Assembly: GCA_016789745.1 (NCBI GenBank)
Contig: JAEUQF010000349.1
Coordinates: 1-43,888, forward strand
Source: Bryobacterales bacterium
Lineage (GTDB): Bacteria; Acidobacteriota; Terriglobia; Bryobacterales; Bryobacteraceae
Direction: 5' to 3'
Length of the DNA stretch: 43,888 nt
Shown here: positions 1-8,598 of the stretch, one piece after another
How positions within the stretch are numbered: the first letter of the stretch is position 1
Layout: each line of letters opens with the position of its first letter
Program-made: the position numbers and the translations under genes
Notes under the pieces: model-generated
Seen by the model: the letters and a program-made list of their open reading frames with translations, nothing else
Told to the model about the DNA's origin: nothing
Database searches by the model: none

Positions 1-71
1 ACGGAACTCAAGCCCGAAAAACTGGTCAGCGTCGCCTTCAACAACAGCAGGTAGAGCACCAGCGGATTCAT
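1..71 (-). CDS. Chromate transporter, second half (5' end only; runs off the left edge)
   Basis: The reverse strand starts with ATG at 71 and stays open to the window edge, giving about 23 residues beginning MNPLVLYLLLLKATLTSF. This hydrophobic, K-A-T-rich opening is typical of a CHR-domain (ChrA-type) half-transporter. The ATG overlaps the stop of the upstream CHR gene in an ATGA junction, so the two are translationally coupled. Known CHR proteins are either one long chain with two CHR domains or two adjacent short chains that act together. This looks like the second chain of such a pair. The substrate (chromate or another anion) cannot be told from this fragment. Confidence 0.7.
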   Translation of the reverse strand, partial: MNPLVLYLLLLKATLTSFSGLSS

Positions 72-625
72 GCGGCATCCTTCATGGGCCACAGCGCGCC
101 GCCCATGGCGGCCAGTGCCATCAGGGTTATCGGCGACGTGCCCAGCTTCCACGCCATCAGCAGCGTGCCTCCCGTGAACAACCCGATGCGCAGCCAGGCC
201 CGCCGCTGCACCGCGGGCTTAGTCAGCAGCACGACCGCCGCCGCCATCATCCCGGTTACAGCCGCCAGCAACGCCGCCATCGCACGCTGCGTCACCATGG
301 TCCGCGCGGAGGCTTCAAACGCCAGCGTCAACCACACCACGATGATCGCCGCCGGCAGCGATGCCGCCAACACCGCCACCGCCGCGCCGCTCCAGCCCCG
401 CAGCAGATACCCCACTGCGGCGATGAACGCCAGCACGTTCGTCCCCGGCGTGATCCGCGCAATGGAATAGCACAGGCCGTAGTCTTCCATTTTGAGCCAC
501 TGCTCGCGTTCGAAGATCTCCCGCTGCAGGGCGGCCATGGTCGGATCGCCGCCGCCGAACGTGGTGCTGCCGGCCTTGCCAAACACCCGCAACACGGTGG
601 CCAGGCTTATTCCTGCGCCTGCCAT
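68..625 (-). CDS. Chromate transporter family protein, first CHR half (185 aa)
   Basis: This is a short-chain CHR membrane protein. The N-terminus carries the family signature: a VFGKAGSTTFGGGDPTM stretch (about residues 14-30) followed by QREIFEREQWL, with the expected glycine triplet. The rest is five to six hydrophobic segments to residue 185, about the length of one CHR domain. An ATG start at 625 puts the signature close to the N-terminus. The reading frame stays open much further upstream, but that part is a shadow of the neighbouring gene. The start overlaps the end of the DUF2252 gene by 19 nt and the stop overlaps the next CHR half, so the three genes are probably co-transcribed. Family membership is secure; chromate as the physiological substrate is inferred from the family name only. 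Confidence 0.85.
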   Translation of the reverse strand: MAGAGISLATVLRVFGKAGSTTFGGGDPTMAALQREIFEREQWLKMEDYGLCYSIARITPGTNVLAFIAAVGYLLRGWSGAAVAVLAASLPAAIIVVWLTLAFEASARTMVTQRAMAALLAAVTGMMAAAVVLLTKPAVQRRAWLRIGLFTGGTLLMAWKLGTSPITLMALAAMGGALWPMKDAA

Positions 626-1878
626 GCCTTCTCCACCTCCCCCTTGCGCGCGTCCAATTCCTCCCAGTCCGCCTGCACCTGCGACGCGTAGCCGGCGGCG
701 AACGACAGCACGCCGTGCACCCACGCGTCCTCCCGCGCTCCCACTAACTTCGGTATCTTCCGAGGTCCAGCCTTGCCCGGCGATCCCAGCAAGTGCGCCC
801 GCGCCAGGATCCCGCCAAACAGCACCGCTGCCTGTGTGAACCGCTCCAGGTCGGAAAAGTGAGCATGCGAGAAGCGCTGATCGTTGGAGCCGATCTCGCG
901 CGCCTGGACCGGCGTCCCCTGCAGCCGCGTGTAGCCTAGATATCGCTTCGGGAACAACTGAAAGCGAGACGTGGCTTCGAACACTTGCCGCGCGCGTCCT
1001 TTCGCAGACACCGGCTTGGAGACATCCAGCGCCGAATCCAATGACTCTTTCCATTCCACCAGCCGCAGCGACGGCCAATCCGCCTGCGCATTCCCCTTGT
1101 CCAGCAGCAACGCGAGCCGCAGCCGCCCCAGGCTTCCCGTCCCCGCCGTGCGCGCGGCCACATCCTGCAACCGGTATTCCTGGGGCTTGGCATTCTTTGG
1201 CGCCAAGCAATGCTCCAGAAAGGCCGGTAATGCCTTCTCTACCCGCGCTCGCATCTCCGGTTCCACCGGCCGGTAGGCTTTGTCATGCTTGAGGGAAAAC
1301 TGTGCCGGCCCCACCTGCGTCGCCAACCCGCGCAGAAACTCCACGCGATTCACTTCCTCGGCCGACGCCAGCAGTTCGCGCACATGATAGTGCTGCTCGA
1401 TTTCGGCGAAGTCCGCGCGCTTGTGCTGCCCCCAGTGACGCAGCGCATGCAGCCAGCCGCGCACACAGGCCTCGGCGGCATTCAGCCCATCGCCTAAGCG
1501 GTGATGGTTCTCCTCGGCAGCCAGCACCAGGCTGACCGCCATGCGGCGCACATCGTGCTCGTAGGCACCCTCCGACGTATCGTCGAAGTCGTTGATGTCG
1601 TAGACAAGATCATTGGTCACGGCGCGGTACGTACCGTAGTTCTCGCTATGGATATCGCCGACGATGGGCCCGGCGGCGTCCAGCGGCTCATACCGGAACG
1701 GACCCTTGGTTGTGTCAGCCGCGTAGAGGAAGTAGGAGCCCCGGAAAAAGCCGAAGGGCCCATCCCGCATCTTCTTCAGCTTCCGCATCAGGTCCGGCGA
1801 ACGGAATCGTTTGTGCCAGCTAAGCAGAGCGTTCACGGCGCTTCGCATAATTACTTTTAGAATACCTGTCCGCGTCAA
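607..1878 (-). CDS. DUF2252 family protein
   Basis: This 423-residue cytosolic protein resembles the DUF2252 family. A PFGFFRGSYF block (about residues 42-51) is followed by GDIHSENYG, a VYDINDFDDTSEGAYEHDVRRMAVSL segment, and later an RYLGYTRLQGTPVQAREI region. The acidic and histidine-rich motifs recall kinase-like (aminoglycoside phosphotransferase) folds, but I know of no established activity. The start is uncertain. TTG at 1878 has an AGGA four bases upstream; ATG at 1848 would shorten the protein by ten residues without touching the domain and lacks an obvious Shine-Dalgarno. It is the first gene of a minus-strand unit with the two chromate-transporter halves and is divergent from the small exported protein at 1973. 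A link to metal or oxyanion stress would be guesswork from the neighbourhood. Confidence 0.8.
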   Translation of the reverse strand: MTRTGILKVIMRSAVNALLSWHKRFRSPDLMRKLKKMRDGPFGFFRGSYFLYAADTTKGPFRYEPLDAAGPIVGDIHSENYGTYRAVTNDLVYDINDFDDTSEGAYEHDVRRMAVSLVLAAEENHHRLGDGLNAAEACVRGWLHALRHWGQHKRADFAEIEQHYHVRELLASAEEVNRVEFLRGLATQVGPAQFSLKHDKAYRPVEPEMRARVEKALPAFLEHCLAPKNAKPQEYRLQDVAARTAGTGSLGRLRLALLLDKGNAQADWPSLRLVEWKESLDSALDVSKPVSAKGRARQVFEATSRFQLFPKRYLGYTRLQGTPVQAREIGSNDQRFSHAHFSDLERFTQAAVLFGGILARAHLLGSPGKAGPRKIPKLVGAREDAWVHGVLSFAAGYASQVQADWEELDARKGEVEKAWQAQE

Positions 1879-1972
1879 CCATTCCTGACTTTCCCCGTCA
1901 TTGCTTACAGAACGGCCGTTCGCATCAAGCTGAGCAACACATCAGACCGCGTTAGAACCAGGAGAACTTGCC

Positions 1973-2497
1973 ATGAAGATCCGTATTGCCGCACTCGTCT
2001 GCCTTGCCCTGCCGCTACTGGCCCAGAACACGCCGCAGCAGCCCCCGCAACCGCCGCCGCTCACCGAACTGAAGGCCTACCTCACCCTTACCGACAGCCA
2101 GGTCACGCAACTCCAATCGCTGGTACAAGCCGAGCGCCAGGCCAACCAGCCGCGCGTCCAGGAGATCAATACCAAGGAACAGCAACTGCGCACCGCGTTG
2201 AACAACAACAGTAATGATGCCGCCGCGCTTGGGCGCCTGCTGATCGACATCCAGGCCCTGCGCCGGCAGATCACCACTACCGCGGAAAACTTCCGTACCC
2301 AGGCCACCGCCCTGCTCAACGATACGCAGAGAACCAAGCTCCGGGCACTGGACGAGGCCTCCAAGCTCGCACCTTCCATTCGCCAGGCCGTCAGCGTGAA
2401 CCTGCTCGCCCCACCCGCGCCTCCTACCGGCGCTAGCGGCCCCGGCGCTCCGCCCATGGCTCCGCGCCGCTTCGGCCCGCCCCGCTTCGACGAATAG
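1973..2497 (+). CDS. Small exported helical protein with LTXXQ-like motifs
   Basis: The 174-residue product begins with a Sec signal peptide (MKIRIAALVCLALPLLAQ, cleavage expected near residue 18). A proline-rich spacer follows, then a helical core of about 100 residues rich in Q, L and N, then a disordered P/G/R-rich tail. LTDSQVTQL and LNDTQRTKL resemble the LTXXQ repeats of the Spy/CpxP family of periplasmic stress proteins, whose fold is an all-helical cradle. AGGAG lies about nine bases before the ATG, which fixes the start. The gene stands alone between the divergent DUF2252 gene and argS. Membership in the Spy/CpxP superfamily is suggested by motif and architecture, not by clear overall similarity. 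Confidence 0.7.
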   Translation: MKIRIAALVCLALPLLAQNTPQQPPQPPPLTELKAYLTLTDSQVTQLQSLVQAERQANQPRVQEINTKEQQLRTALNNNSNDAAALGRLLIDIQALRRQITTTAENFRTQATALLNDTQRTKLRALDEASKLAPSIRQAVSVNLLAPPAPPTGASGPGAPPMAPRRFGPPRFDE

Positions 2498-2567
2498 AGG
2501 CTTCTCCCTCCCACCCGGCGCCGCGGTTTCATTGCCTTCCCGGCGCCGGGCCTGCAACAATCGTTAG

Positions 2568-4511
2568 GTGTTCCACGTTCTTGAAAGCCGGATCCAATCC
2601 GCGTTCTCTGATTACCTGAAAGTCCGCTACGGCCTTGATATCACGGTTGTCACCGAGCAGCCCAAGCAGTCCAGCTTCGGCGAAATCGCCCTGCCCATCG
2701 CCTTTCAACTGGCGCGCGAGTTGAAGAAAGCTCCTCGCGTGATCGCCCAGGAAATTATCGACGGGGTCGGCGAGATCCCCGGCGTTGGTGCCATGGAGAT
2801 TGCCGGCAACGGCTATATCAACGTTCGCTATGATCGCGGCGCCTATGCCCGCATGCTGCTGGAAGGAGCCTCCCATGCGACCGCCGCCCGCGCCGGCAAG
2901 GTAATTGTCGAACACACCAACATCAATCCGAATAAGGCAGCGCACATCGGCCACCTGCGCAATGCCGTGCTGGGCGATACCTTCTGCCGCCTGCTGCGCG
3001 CCGCCGGCTATCCGGTGGAGGTGCAGAACTACATCGACAACACGGGCGTGCAGGTTGCCGACGTGGTCGTTGCCTTCCACTTCCTGGAGAAGAAGTCGCT
3101 GGACGAAGTGAAGGCACTGATCGCCGGCCCGCGCTTTGACTACGTCTGCTGGGACCTTTACGCCCGCATCTCCAGCTACTACAAGGACGATCCGGAGTCA
3201 AAGAAATGGCGCGCCGAAACGCTGCACGCGATCGAAGCCGGCCATGGCGAACTCTCCGACATGGGGCACCTGGTGGCCGACGCTATCGTCGAATGCCACC
3301 TGGCCACCATGCGCCGGCTCGACATCACCTACGACGTGCTGCCGCGTGAAAGCGAGATCCTCCATCTGAAGTTCTGGGCCCAGGCCTTCGAACAACTGAA
3401 GGAACGTAAGGCCATCTACTTTGAAACGGAAGGGAAGAACAAAGGCTGCTGGGTGATGCCCGGCGCTGCCTTCAATGACGACGCCGAACAGGAAGACAGC
3501 AAGGTCATCGTACGTTCCAACGGCACGGTTACGTATGTCGGAAAAGACATCGCCTACCAGATGTGGAAGTTCGGCCTGCTCGGCAAGGACTTCTTCTATC
3601 GCATCCTGAAAACCTACGCCGACGGCCACCAGATCTGGGTCTCCACCACCGCCTCGGATCAGACGGCCCCGCCCTTCGGCAGCGCCTCACAGGTCTTCAA
3701 CGTCATCGACTCGCGCCAGTCCTATCTGCAGGACGTAGTCGTCGCCGGCCTGCGCCAGCTTGGCTACAACGAACAGGCCGACAAGAGCATTCACTTCTCC
3801 TACGAGATGGTGGCCCTCAGCCCGCGCACCTGCGTCGAACTTGGTATCGAACTATCGGAAGAAGACAAGAAGCGGCCGTATGTCGAAGTGTCCGGCCGCA
3901 AGGGCCTCGGCGTGAAGGCCGATGACCTCATCGACAAACTCATCGAAACCGCGCTGAAAGAGGTGGAGTCCCGCCATCCCGAATCGCCGGCGGAAGAGCG
4001 CAGAGAAGTGGCCGAACAGATCGCCCGCGGCGCCCTGCGTTATTTCCTGCTGAAGTTCACCCGCAACACCGTCATCGCCTTCGACTTCCAGGAGGCGCTC
4101 AGCTTCACCGGCGAATCCGGGCCGTATGTCCAGTACGCCGCCATGCGCCCGCGTAAGATCCTCTCCAAGTTGGGGGAGCGTGGCGAAGCGCTGCCGGACT
4201 TCGCCACCGTGCTCACCGCCGAAGCCCTCAACCGTCAACTGATCCAGGAAGACTTCTGGCAACTGCTGTTGGCGGCATCGAAGACCGGCGCCACGGTGGA
4301 GAAGGCCGTCAACAGCGGCGAGCCCGCGCACGTCGCCCGCTACGCCTTCCAACTGGCCCAGGAGTTCAGCAACTTCTACCAGGCCCACCCGGTTCTGCAC
4401 GAAGAGGACGCCGAAAAGCGCGCGCTGCTTCTTTGGCTGACGAAGTTCTTCGGCGATCAACTGGATGCGACTTTGGCGCTGCTGGGCATCCCCTCACCCC
4501 GATACATGTAA
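2568..4511 (+). CDS. argS: Arginyl-tRNA synthetase (class I)
   Basis: This enzyme charges tRNA-Arg with arginine using ATP in the cytosol. The 647-residue chain has the expected order: an N-terminal additional domain (about 1-110) with the NGYINVR segment; the catalytic Rossmann core with an exact HIGH motif at residues 126-129 inside NPNKAAHIGHLRNA; the DNTGVQ segment; the degenerate KMSKS region around SGRKGLGV; and a C-terminal DALR anticodon-binding domain containing GESGPYVQYAAMRPRKIL and ending in GIPSPRYM. The start is GTG at 2568 with only a weak upstream purine run; no better in-frame start keeps the N-terminal domain. It is unlinked to the arginine biosynthesis cluster at 27 kb. It is followed 28 bases later by the sulfatase gene, which need not be functionally related. 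Confidence 0.95.
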   Translation: MFHVLESRIQSAFSDYLKVRYGLDITVVTEQPKQSSFGEIALPIAFQLARELKKAPRVIAQEIIDGVGEIPGVGAMEIAGNGYINVRYDRGAYARMLLEGASHATAARAGKVIVEHTNINPNKAAHIGHLRNAVLGDTFCRLLRAAGYPVEVQNYIDNTGVQVADVVVAFHFLEKKSLDEVKALIAGPRFDYVCWDLYARISSYYKDDPESKKWRAETLHAIEAGHGELSDMGHLVADAIVECHLATMRRLDITYDVLPRESEILHLKFWAQAFEQLKERKAIYFETEGKNKGCWVMPGAAFNDDAEQEDSKVIVRSNGTVTYVGKDIAYQMWKFGLLGKDFFYRILKTYADGHQIWVSTTASDQTAPPFGSASQVFNVIDSRQSYLQDVVVAGLRQLGYNEQADKSIHFSYEMVALSPRTCVELGIELSEEDKKRPYVEVSGRKGLGVKADDLIDKLIETALKEVESRHPESPAEERREVAEQIARGALRYFLLKFTRNTVIAFDFQEALSFTGESGPYVQYAAMRPRKILSKLGERGEALPDFATVLTAEALNRQLIQEDFWQLLLAASKTGATVEKAVNSGEPAHVARYAFQLAQEFSNFYQAHPVLHEEDAEKRALLLWLTKFFGDQLDATLALLGIPSPRYM

Positions 4512-4539
4512 AGTGCACCTGAACAGATCCTAGGCCCGT

Positions 4540-5886
4540 ATGAATCGACGCACGTTCCTCACCACCACCGCGACGGCCGCTCTGCCTGCACAGACGGCGC
4601 CGCGTCCGAACGTCATCTTTATTCTTGCCGACGACCTTGGCTGGAAGGATCTGGGGCATCGCGGCGGCCCCATGCGCACGCCGCATCTCGACCGTTTGGC
4701 GCAGGAAGGCCTGCGCCTGGAGCAAGCCTATTCGTTCCCGCTCTGTTCCCCCACGCGTTCGGCCCTGATGACCGGCCGTAACCCGATGCGGCTGGGCCTG
4801 GCGTACTCGGTGGTGCGTCCGTGGTCGCCCTATGGCCTGGACCCGCGGGAAACCACGGTCGCCAACGTCTTCCACGACGCCGGCTCCCAGACCGCGATGT
4901 GCGGCAAGTGGCATCTGGGTCATACCAACAAGCGGCTTACGCCGAACGCCCGCGGCTTCGATCATTTCTACGGCCACGTGAATGGCGCCATCGACTACTT
5001 CACGCATGAACGCGACGGCGGCCTGGACTGGCAGCGCAACGGCAAGAGCCTGCGGGAAGAGGGATACACGACCTTTCTGCTGGCCAACGAAGCCCAGCGC
5101 TGGATCAAAGCGCGAGACAAGGCCCGGCCGTTCTTTCTCTATCTGCCGTTCAACGCCCCGCATACGCCGCTGCAAGCCCCGCCAGAATTGCTCGACCGCT
5201 ATGCGAACATCAGCGACCCGAAGCGCCGCGCCTACGTTGCCATGGTGGATGCGCTCGACCAGGCGGTCGGCCGCGTGCTGGAGACGGTGAACGCAGAGGG
5301 CATCGCCAACCAGACGCTGGTGGTGTTCTGGAGCGACAACGGCGGCCCCAGGCCGCAGGGTGCGGATAATGGTCCGCTACGTTCGAGCAAAGCCAACGTC
5401 TTTGAAGGCGGCATACGGGTGCCCGCCATCTGGCACTGGCCTGGCAGACTGAAGCCCGGCACCAGCCAACAGGTGATGGCGATCTGGGACGTGCTGCCGA
5501 CCCTCGCCGCCGCCTGCGGGATCCCTGTGAAGACCGCGCGCCCGCTGGATGGCGTGAACGTATGGCCCGAATTGACAGGCGGCACCACGCGCCAGCGCGA
5601 CAACCTGTTGTGGGCCGTGCACGAAAGCCAGACGCGGCAACTCGCCCTCCGCGACGGCAACTGGAAGTACGTGCGCATCGGAGAACAGGAGATGCTGTTC
5701 GACGTTGCCGCTGACCCGTATGAGAAAGCGGACCGCGCGGCACAGGAGCCGCAGCGCGTGAAAGCCATGCGTACCCGCGTGGACGAGTGGACCGCGCTGC
5801 ATCCGAAGGCCGAGATCTTCCATGGCGGCGGCGCGCATCCCGGCTTTGTCGTGCCGAAGGATTGGGCTACACTCGCGGTGGAGTGA
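4540..5886 (+). CDS. Exported sulfatase (formylglycine type)
   Basis: This 448-residue S1-family sulfatase hydrolyses sulfate esters, probably on a polysaccharide or small organic sulfate outside the cytoplasm. The N-terminus MNRRTFLTTTATAALPAQ resembles a Tat/Sec leader. Metal ligands appear as ADDLG (D31, D32), and the maturation motif C-S-P-T-R begins at Cys69, which an anaerobic- or FGE-type maturase must oxidise to formylglycine. CGKWHLGH follows, and WSDNGGP carries the second metal-binding aspartate and asparagine. The C-terminal subdomain ends with typical LFDVAADPYEKAD and WTALHPKAE stretches. No maturase is in the window. The last bases overlap the next gene in a GTGA junction. The overall look is closest to arylsulfatase A/N-acetylgalactosamine-6-sulfatase relatives, but the substrate is undetermined. 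Confidence 0.92.
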   Translation: MNRRTFLTTTATAALPAQTAPRPNVIFILADDLGWKDLGHRGGPMRTPHLDRLAQEGLRLEQAYSFPLCSPTRSALMTGRNPMRLGLAYSVVRPWSPYGLDPRETTVANVFHDAGSQTAMCGKWHLGHTNKRLTPNARGFDHFYGHVNGAIDYFTHERDGGLDWQRNGKSLREEGYTTFLLANEAQRWIKARDKARPFFLYLPFNAPHTPLQAPPELLDRYANISDPKRRAYVAMVDALDQAVGRVLETVNAEGIANQTLVVFWSDNGGPRPQGADNGPLRSSKANVFEGGIRVPAIWHWPGRLKPGTSQQVMAIWDVLPTLAAACGIPVKTARPLDGVNVWPELTGGTTRQRDNLLWAVHESQTRQLALRDGNWKYVRIGEQEMLFDVAADPYEKADRAAQEPQRVKAMRTRVDEWTALHPKAEIFHGGGAHPGFVVPKDWATLAVE

Positions 5887-6320
5887 GATTCGCGCGAATA
5901 CTCATGCTTGTGCCGCTGGTCCTGGCTTCCGCCGGGGCCATGGAGCGCCACGCGTCGGTGGCCGCGGGGGAACTCATTGTTATCGGCGCCTTTCACCCCA
6001 ACCGGGCGATGCCCTGGTTCGACGGCTGGCACATCTCCGGCGGGATAGAGGTTAGGGAAGTGCTCTGGGGGCCGGCCAGTGCGCAAACCACGATCCAAAT
6101 GACCTACGTGGATCCATGGTCAGACCTGCGAAGCCGCTGGGATTCCACCTACGGCCCGCGCGCGCCCAAAGAGATACGGCAGCCCGGTATCTTCCTGCTA
6201 CGCCGTGCCGCCAGCGGATTGTGGCAGCCCGTCTTCCAGTTCCTGGCCCTCGGCTGGCAGCCGCTCACGCAACGCGACGAATTGGCAGCCCAGGTCCGCA
6301 GCAAAATTCACAACCGGTAA
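5883..6320 (+). CDS. Small exported protein of unknown function, coupled to the sulfatase
   Basis: The start is taken as GTG at 5883, which overlaps the sulfatase stop (GTGA) and gives 145 residues with a signal peptide (VRFARILMLVPLVLASAGA). The frame is open further upstream but that part lies inside the sulfatase. The mature part contains an IVIGAF strand, a GGIEVREVLWG segment and a PGIFLLRR segment, suggesting a compact beta-rich domain of the kind that records the release of a value through an oxidoreductase-like barrel, but I recognise no family. Translational coupling suggests co-expression with the sulfatase. The 3' end overlaps the convergent deformylase gene by 13 bases. Confidence 0.6.
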   Translation: MRFARILMLVPLVLASAGAMERHASVAAGELIVIGAFHPNRAMPWFDGWHISGGIEVREVLWGPASAQTTIQMTYVDPWSDLRSRWDSTYGPRAPKEIRQPGIFLLRRAASGLWQPVFQFLALGWQPLTQRDELAAQVRSKIHNR

Positions 6321-6826
6321 CGCCGTTCCCACTCTCCCCGCACACAAAAGGCATCCCGGCTCAACGCCCGGTCCACTGCCAGAATCCCATCGAGATGATC
6401 CATCTCGTGCTGCAGCAACTCCGACAGCGCCCCGTCAGCCTCCAGAGTCAACACCTCCCCATCATCCCCCTCATACCGCACCCGCACCTGCACCGACCGC
6501 CTCACCCGCACCAGCAACCCGGGAAAGGAAAAGCAATCATCCCAAAGCTCAAACGTATCCCCACTCAGATACTCGTACACCGGGTTCCGCAGCTTATAGG
6601 CCCGCCCTTCGAACTCGATGTAGATCAGCCGCACCGGTACGGCAATCTGCACCGCGCTGATGCCCCGCCCAAACCCATGCCCCCGCCGGAACTCATGCAG
6701 CGTATCGCGCAGGTCCGTGAACACCGGCTCCGCCTCGGCGGCACTCGAAACGGGCCTCGACAACTCCCGCAACAGCGGGTCTCCCAACAACACAATCGGA
6801 CGATGCGGCATGCCGAGTGATACCAT
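6308..6826 (-). CDS. def: Peptide deformylase, divergent
   Basis: Peptide deformylase removes the formyl group from the N-terminal methionine of new proteins using a metal held by one cysteine and two histidines. The 172-residue sequence keeps the fold signatures in a changed form. Motif 1 reads GFGRGISAVQ (residues 51-60) where the family has G-x-G-[LI]-A-A-x-Q. Motif 2 reads DDCFSFPG with Cys98, in place of EGCLSxPG. Motif 3 is a canonical HEMDHLDG (140-147). All three metal ligands and the catalytic Glu141 are present, so activity is plausible, but the EGC glycine and glutamate are replaced by D-D. ATG at 6826 and ATG at 6811 are both possible starts. The gene does not sit next to fmt, the usual partner, so it may be a second, specialised deformylase. 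Confidence 0.82.
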   Translation of the reverse strand: MVSLGMPHRPIVLLGDPLLRELSRPVSSAAEAEPVFTDLRDTLHEFRRGHGFGRGISAVQIAVPVRLIYIEFEGRAYKLRNPVYEYLSGDTFELWDDCFSFPGLLVRVRRSVQVRVRYEGDDGEVLTLEADGALSELLQHEMDHLDGILAVDRALSRDAFCVRGEWERRYRL

Positions 6827-6835
6827 GGGGCGTCG

Positions 6836-7534
6836 ATGCTTGGCAAGGCTTTCGAAATAGAGTTACAGCACTTCTTCAAGGGCATGAGCCTGATGTCCTG
6901 GGTAGGCCATTTCCTGGCCGTGGCCGTCTTCGGATTACTGGTACCTCTGCGGCAAGGGCTGGACTTCCTGGACGTCATGTTCCTGCTTGCCTACGCCTGC
7001 CTGCCGTGTCTGTTCGCCGCGCCGCTGGTGGCCGAAAGCGTGGCCTCACGCCGCGTCCCGCCCGCGCGCGAAGGCTACCTCGCGCAAGTCCTCACGCCTG
7101 TTCTGTTCGCGCTGTTGTGGCTGGTGCTCATTCTGGCCACCGGCTTCGTGACAGTGAACTCAGCCAGCCGCATCCCACGCATCGTCCTGCCGCCGGCGCC
7201 CGTGCTGCTGAACATCCTCGCACTGAGCATCGCGCTCACGCTGCTGGCTGGTGCGCTCACCGGATGGCTGTCGCTCAACATCGGCACGGTGAAGCTTGCC
7301 AAAGCGCACTCCCGCCGCCTGTTCCTGCTCATGCTGGTGCTGGTTCTGCTGTGGACGCGCATGGCTCCGCCGCACTGGCGCAACTTCGTCATCGACCGTC
7401 TCACGGCCAGCCGGATCACGTGGTTTGTCGGCCCGCTGGCGCTGCTGTTTCTCGCCCTGGGTCTGGCTCTGCTGCGCTCCGGAACGCGCCACCGCGAAGA
7501 AGACGAAGAGGGCCCGCTGCTCAAGCTGGTTTAG
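6836..7534 (+). CDS. Polytopic membrane protein of unknown function
   Basis: The 232-residue product has about six hydrophobic segments (roughly residues 23-40, 45-63, 83-103, 118-140, 155-170 and 190-210) and a charged cytosolic tail, RSGTRHREEDEEGPLLKLV. No catalytic motif is visible. The topology is compatible with a permease component of an ABC-2-type exporter or a simple integral membrane protein. The ATG at 6836 is only nine bases from the divergent deformylase start, so each promoter must lie within the other gene. A weak GGGGCG precedes the start. The GHMP kinase follows 46 bases downstream on the same strand. No function is proposed. Confidence 0.7.
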   Translation: MLGKAFEIELQHFFKGMSLMSWVGHFLAVAVFGLLVPLRQGLDFLDVMFLLAYACLPCLFAAPLVAESVASRRVPPAREGYLAQVLTPVLFALLWLVLILATGFVTVNSASRIPRIVLPPAPVLLNILALSIALTLLAGALTGWLSLNIGTVKLAKAHSRRLFLLMLVLVLLWTRMAPPHWRNFVIDRLTASRITWFVGPLALLFLALGLALLRSGTRHREEDEEGPLLKLV

Positions 7535-7580
7535 TTTCAACTACGCTTCAAGCTATAGTGAAGAGTTTGTACCGCTCTTT

Positions 7581-8588
7581 ATGAAGATCACTGCACAAGG
7601 GCCCTGCCGCGTCGACATGGCGGGCGGCACGGTCGATATCTGGCCGCTCTACCTGTTCCACAAGGGCGCCGTCACCCTCAACTTCGCCGTCAACCTCTAC
7701 ACGCGGTGCGTCATTGAAACCACCGCCTCGCCCGAGATCGTCATCCGCTCGCTTGACCTTAAGGGCGAGGAGCGTTTCGCCAATCTCGAAGCCCTCCAAA
7801 AAGCGAAGAAGTACAAGCTGCCGCTGGCCGCCTATGTCATCGACTTCTTTCAGCCAAAGCAAGGCTTCGTCATGGAGACGCATTCGGAAGCCCCGGCCGG
7901 CGCCGGCATCTCCGGCTCGTCGTCGCTGATTATCTCCATTGCCAGCGCCCTCAACAAGCTTACCGGCTCGGGACACAACATCGAAAAGATTCGCGAAATC
8001 GCCCAGAACAGCGAAGCGCGCATCATCCGCGTGCCCACCGGCTGCCAGGATTACTACCCCGCCATGTACGGCAAGGTCAGTGCCGTCGAGATGGATTGCG
8101 CGGGCATCCGCCGCAAGGAAATCCCCGTCGACCTGGCCGACTTCAACCAGCGCATCGTGCTGGCCTACACCGGCGAGCCGCGCAACTCCGGCATCAACAA
8201 CTGGGAAGTGAACAAAGCCCACATCGACGGCGACAAAACCGTGCACCGCAACTTCGACCGCATTGTCGAAATCGGCATTGCGATGCGCGCCGCGCTCGAA
8301 GCCAGCAACTGGGCCGAAGTCGCCAAACTGCTCCGAGACGAGTGGGCCCATCGCAAGAAGAACGCCCCGGGCATCACGACGCCGCTCATCGACAGTCTGA
8401 TGGAGAAGACGAAGAAGGCTGGTGCCAAGGGCGGCAAGGTATGCGGCGCGGGCGGCGGTGGCTGTGTGTTCTTCCTGGTGGAGCCCGATGCCAAGGCTCG
8501 CGTGGAAGCCGCCATTACCGAAGCCGGCGCACGCGTACTGCCGGTGCAGGTGGCCCCCAAAGGCGTGCAAGTGAAGGTAACCAGCTAA
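7581..8588 (+). CDS. GHMP-family sugar kinase
   Basis: GHMP kinases transfer the ATP gamma-phosphate to small hydroxyl substrates such as sugars, homoserine or mevalonate. With ATG at 7581 the protein has 335 residues; the frame is open upstream but that overlaps the preceding gene. An N-terminal PCRVDMAGGTVD substrate-binding segment (residues 8-19) matches heptose/galactose-type kinases. The ATP-binding motif PAGAGISGSSS lies at 105-115. The C-terminal glycine-rich motif KVCGAGGGGCVFFL lies near residue 290. The pattern resembles D-glycero-alpha-D-manno-heptose-7-phosphate kinases (HddA-like) more than mevalonate-pathway enzymes. No other heptose-pathway gene is present, so the substrate stays open. 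The CPBP protease gene follows after ten bases, suggesting shared transcription. Confidence 0.85.
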   Translation: MKITAQGPCRVDMAGGTVDIWPLYLFHKGAVTLNFAVNLYTRCVIETTASPEIVIRSLDLKGEERFANLEALQKAKKYKLPLAAYVIDFFQPKQGFVMETHSEAPAGAGISGSSSLIISIASALNKLTGSGHNIEKIREIAQNSEARIIRVPTGCQDYYPAMYGKVSAVEMDCAGIRRKEIPVDLADFNQRIVLAYTGEPRNSGINNWEVNKAHIDGDKTVHRNFDRIVEIGIAMRAALEASNWAEVAKLLRDEWAHRKKNAPGITTPLIDSLMEKTKKAGAKGGKVCGAGGGGCVFFLVEPDAKARVEAAITEAGARVLPVQVAPKGVQVKVTS

Positions 8589-8598
8589 AATCCGAAGC

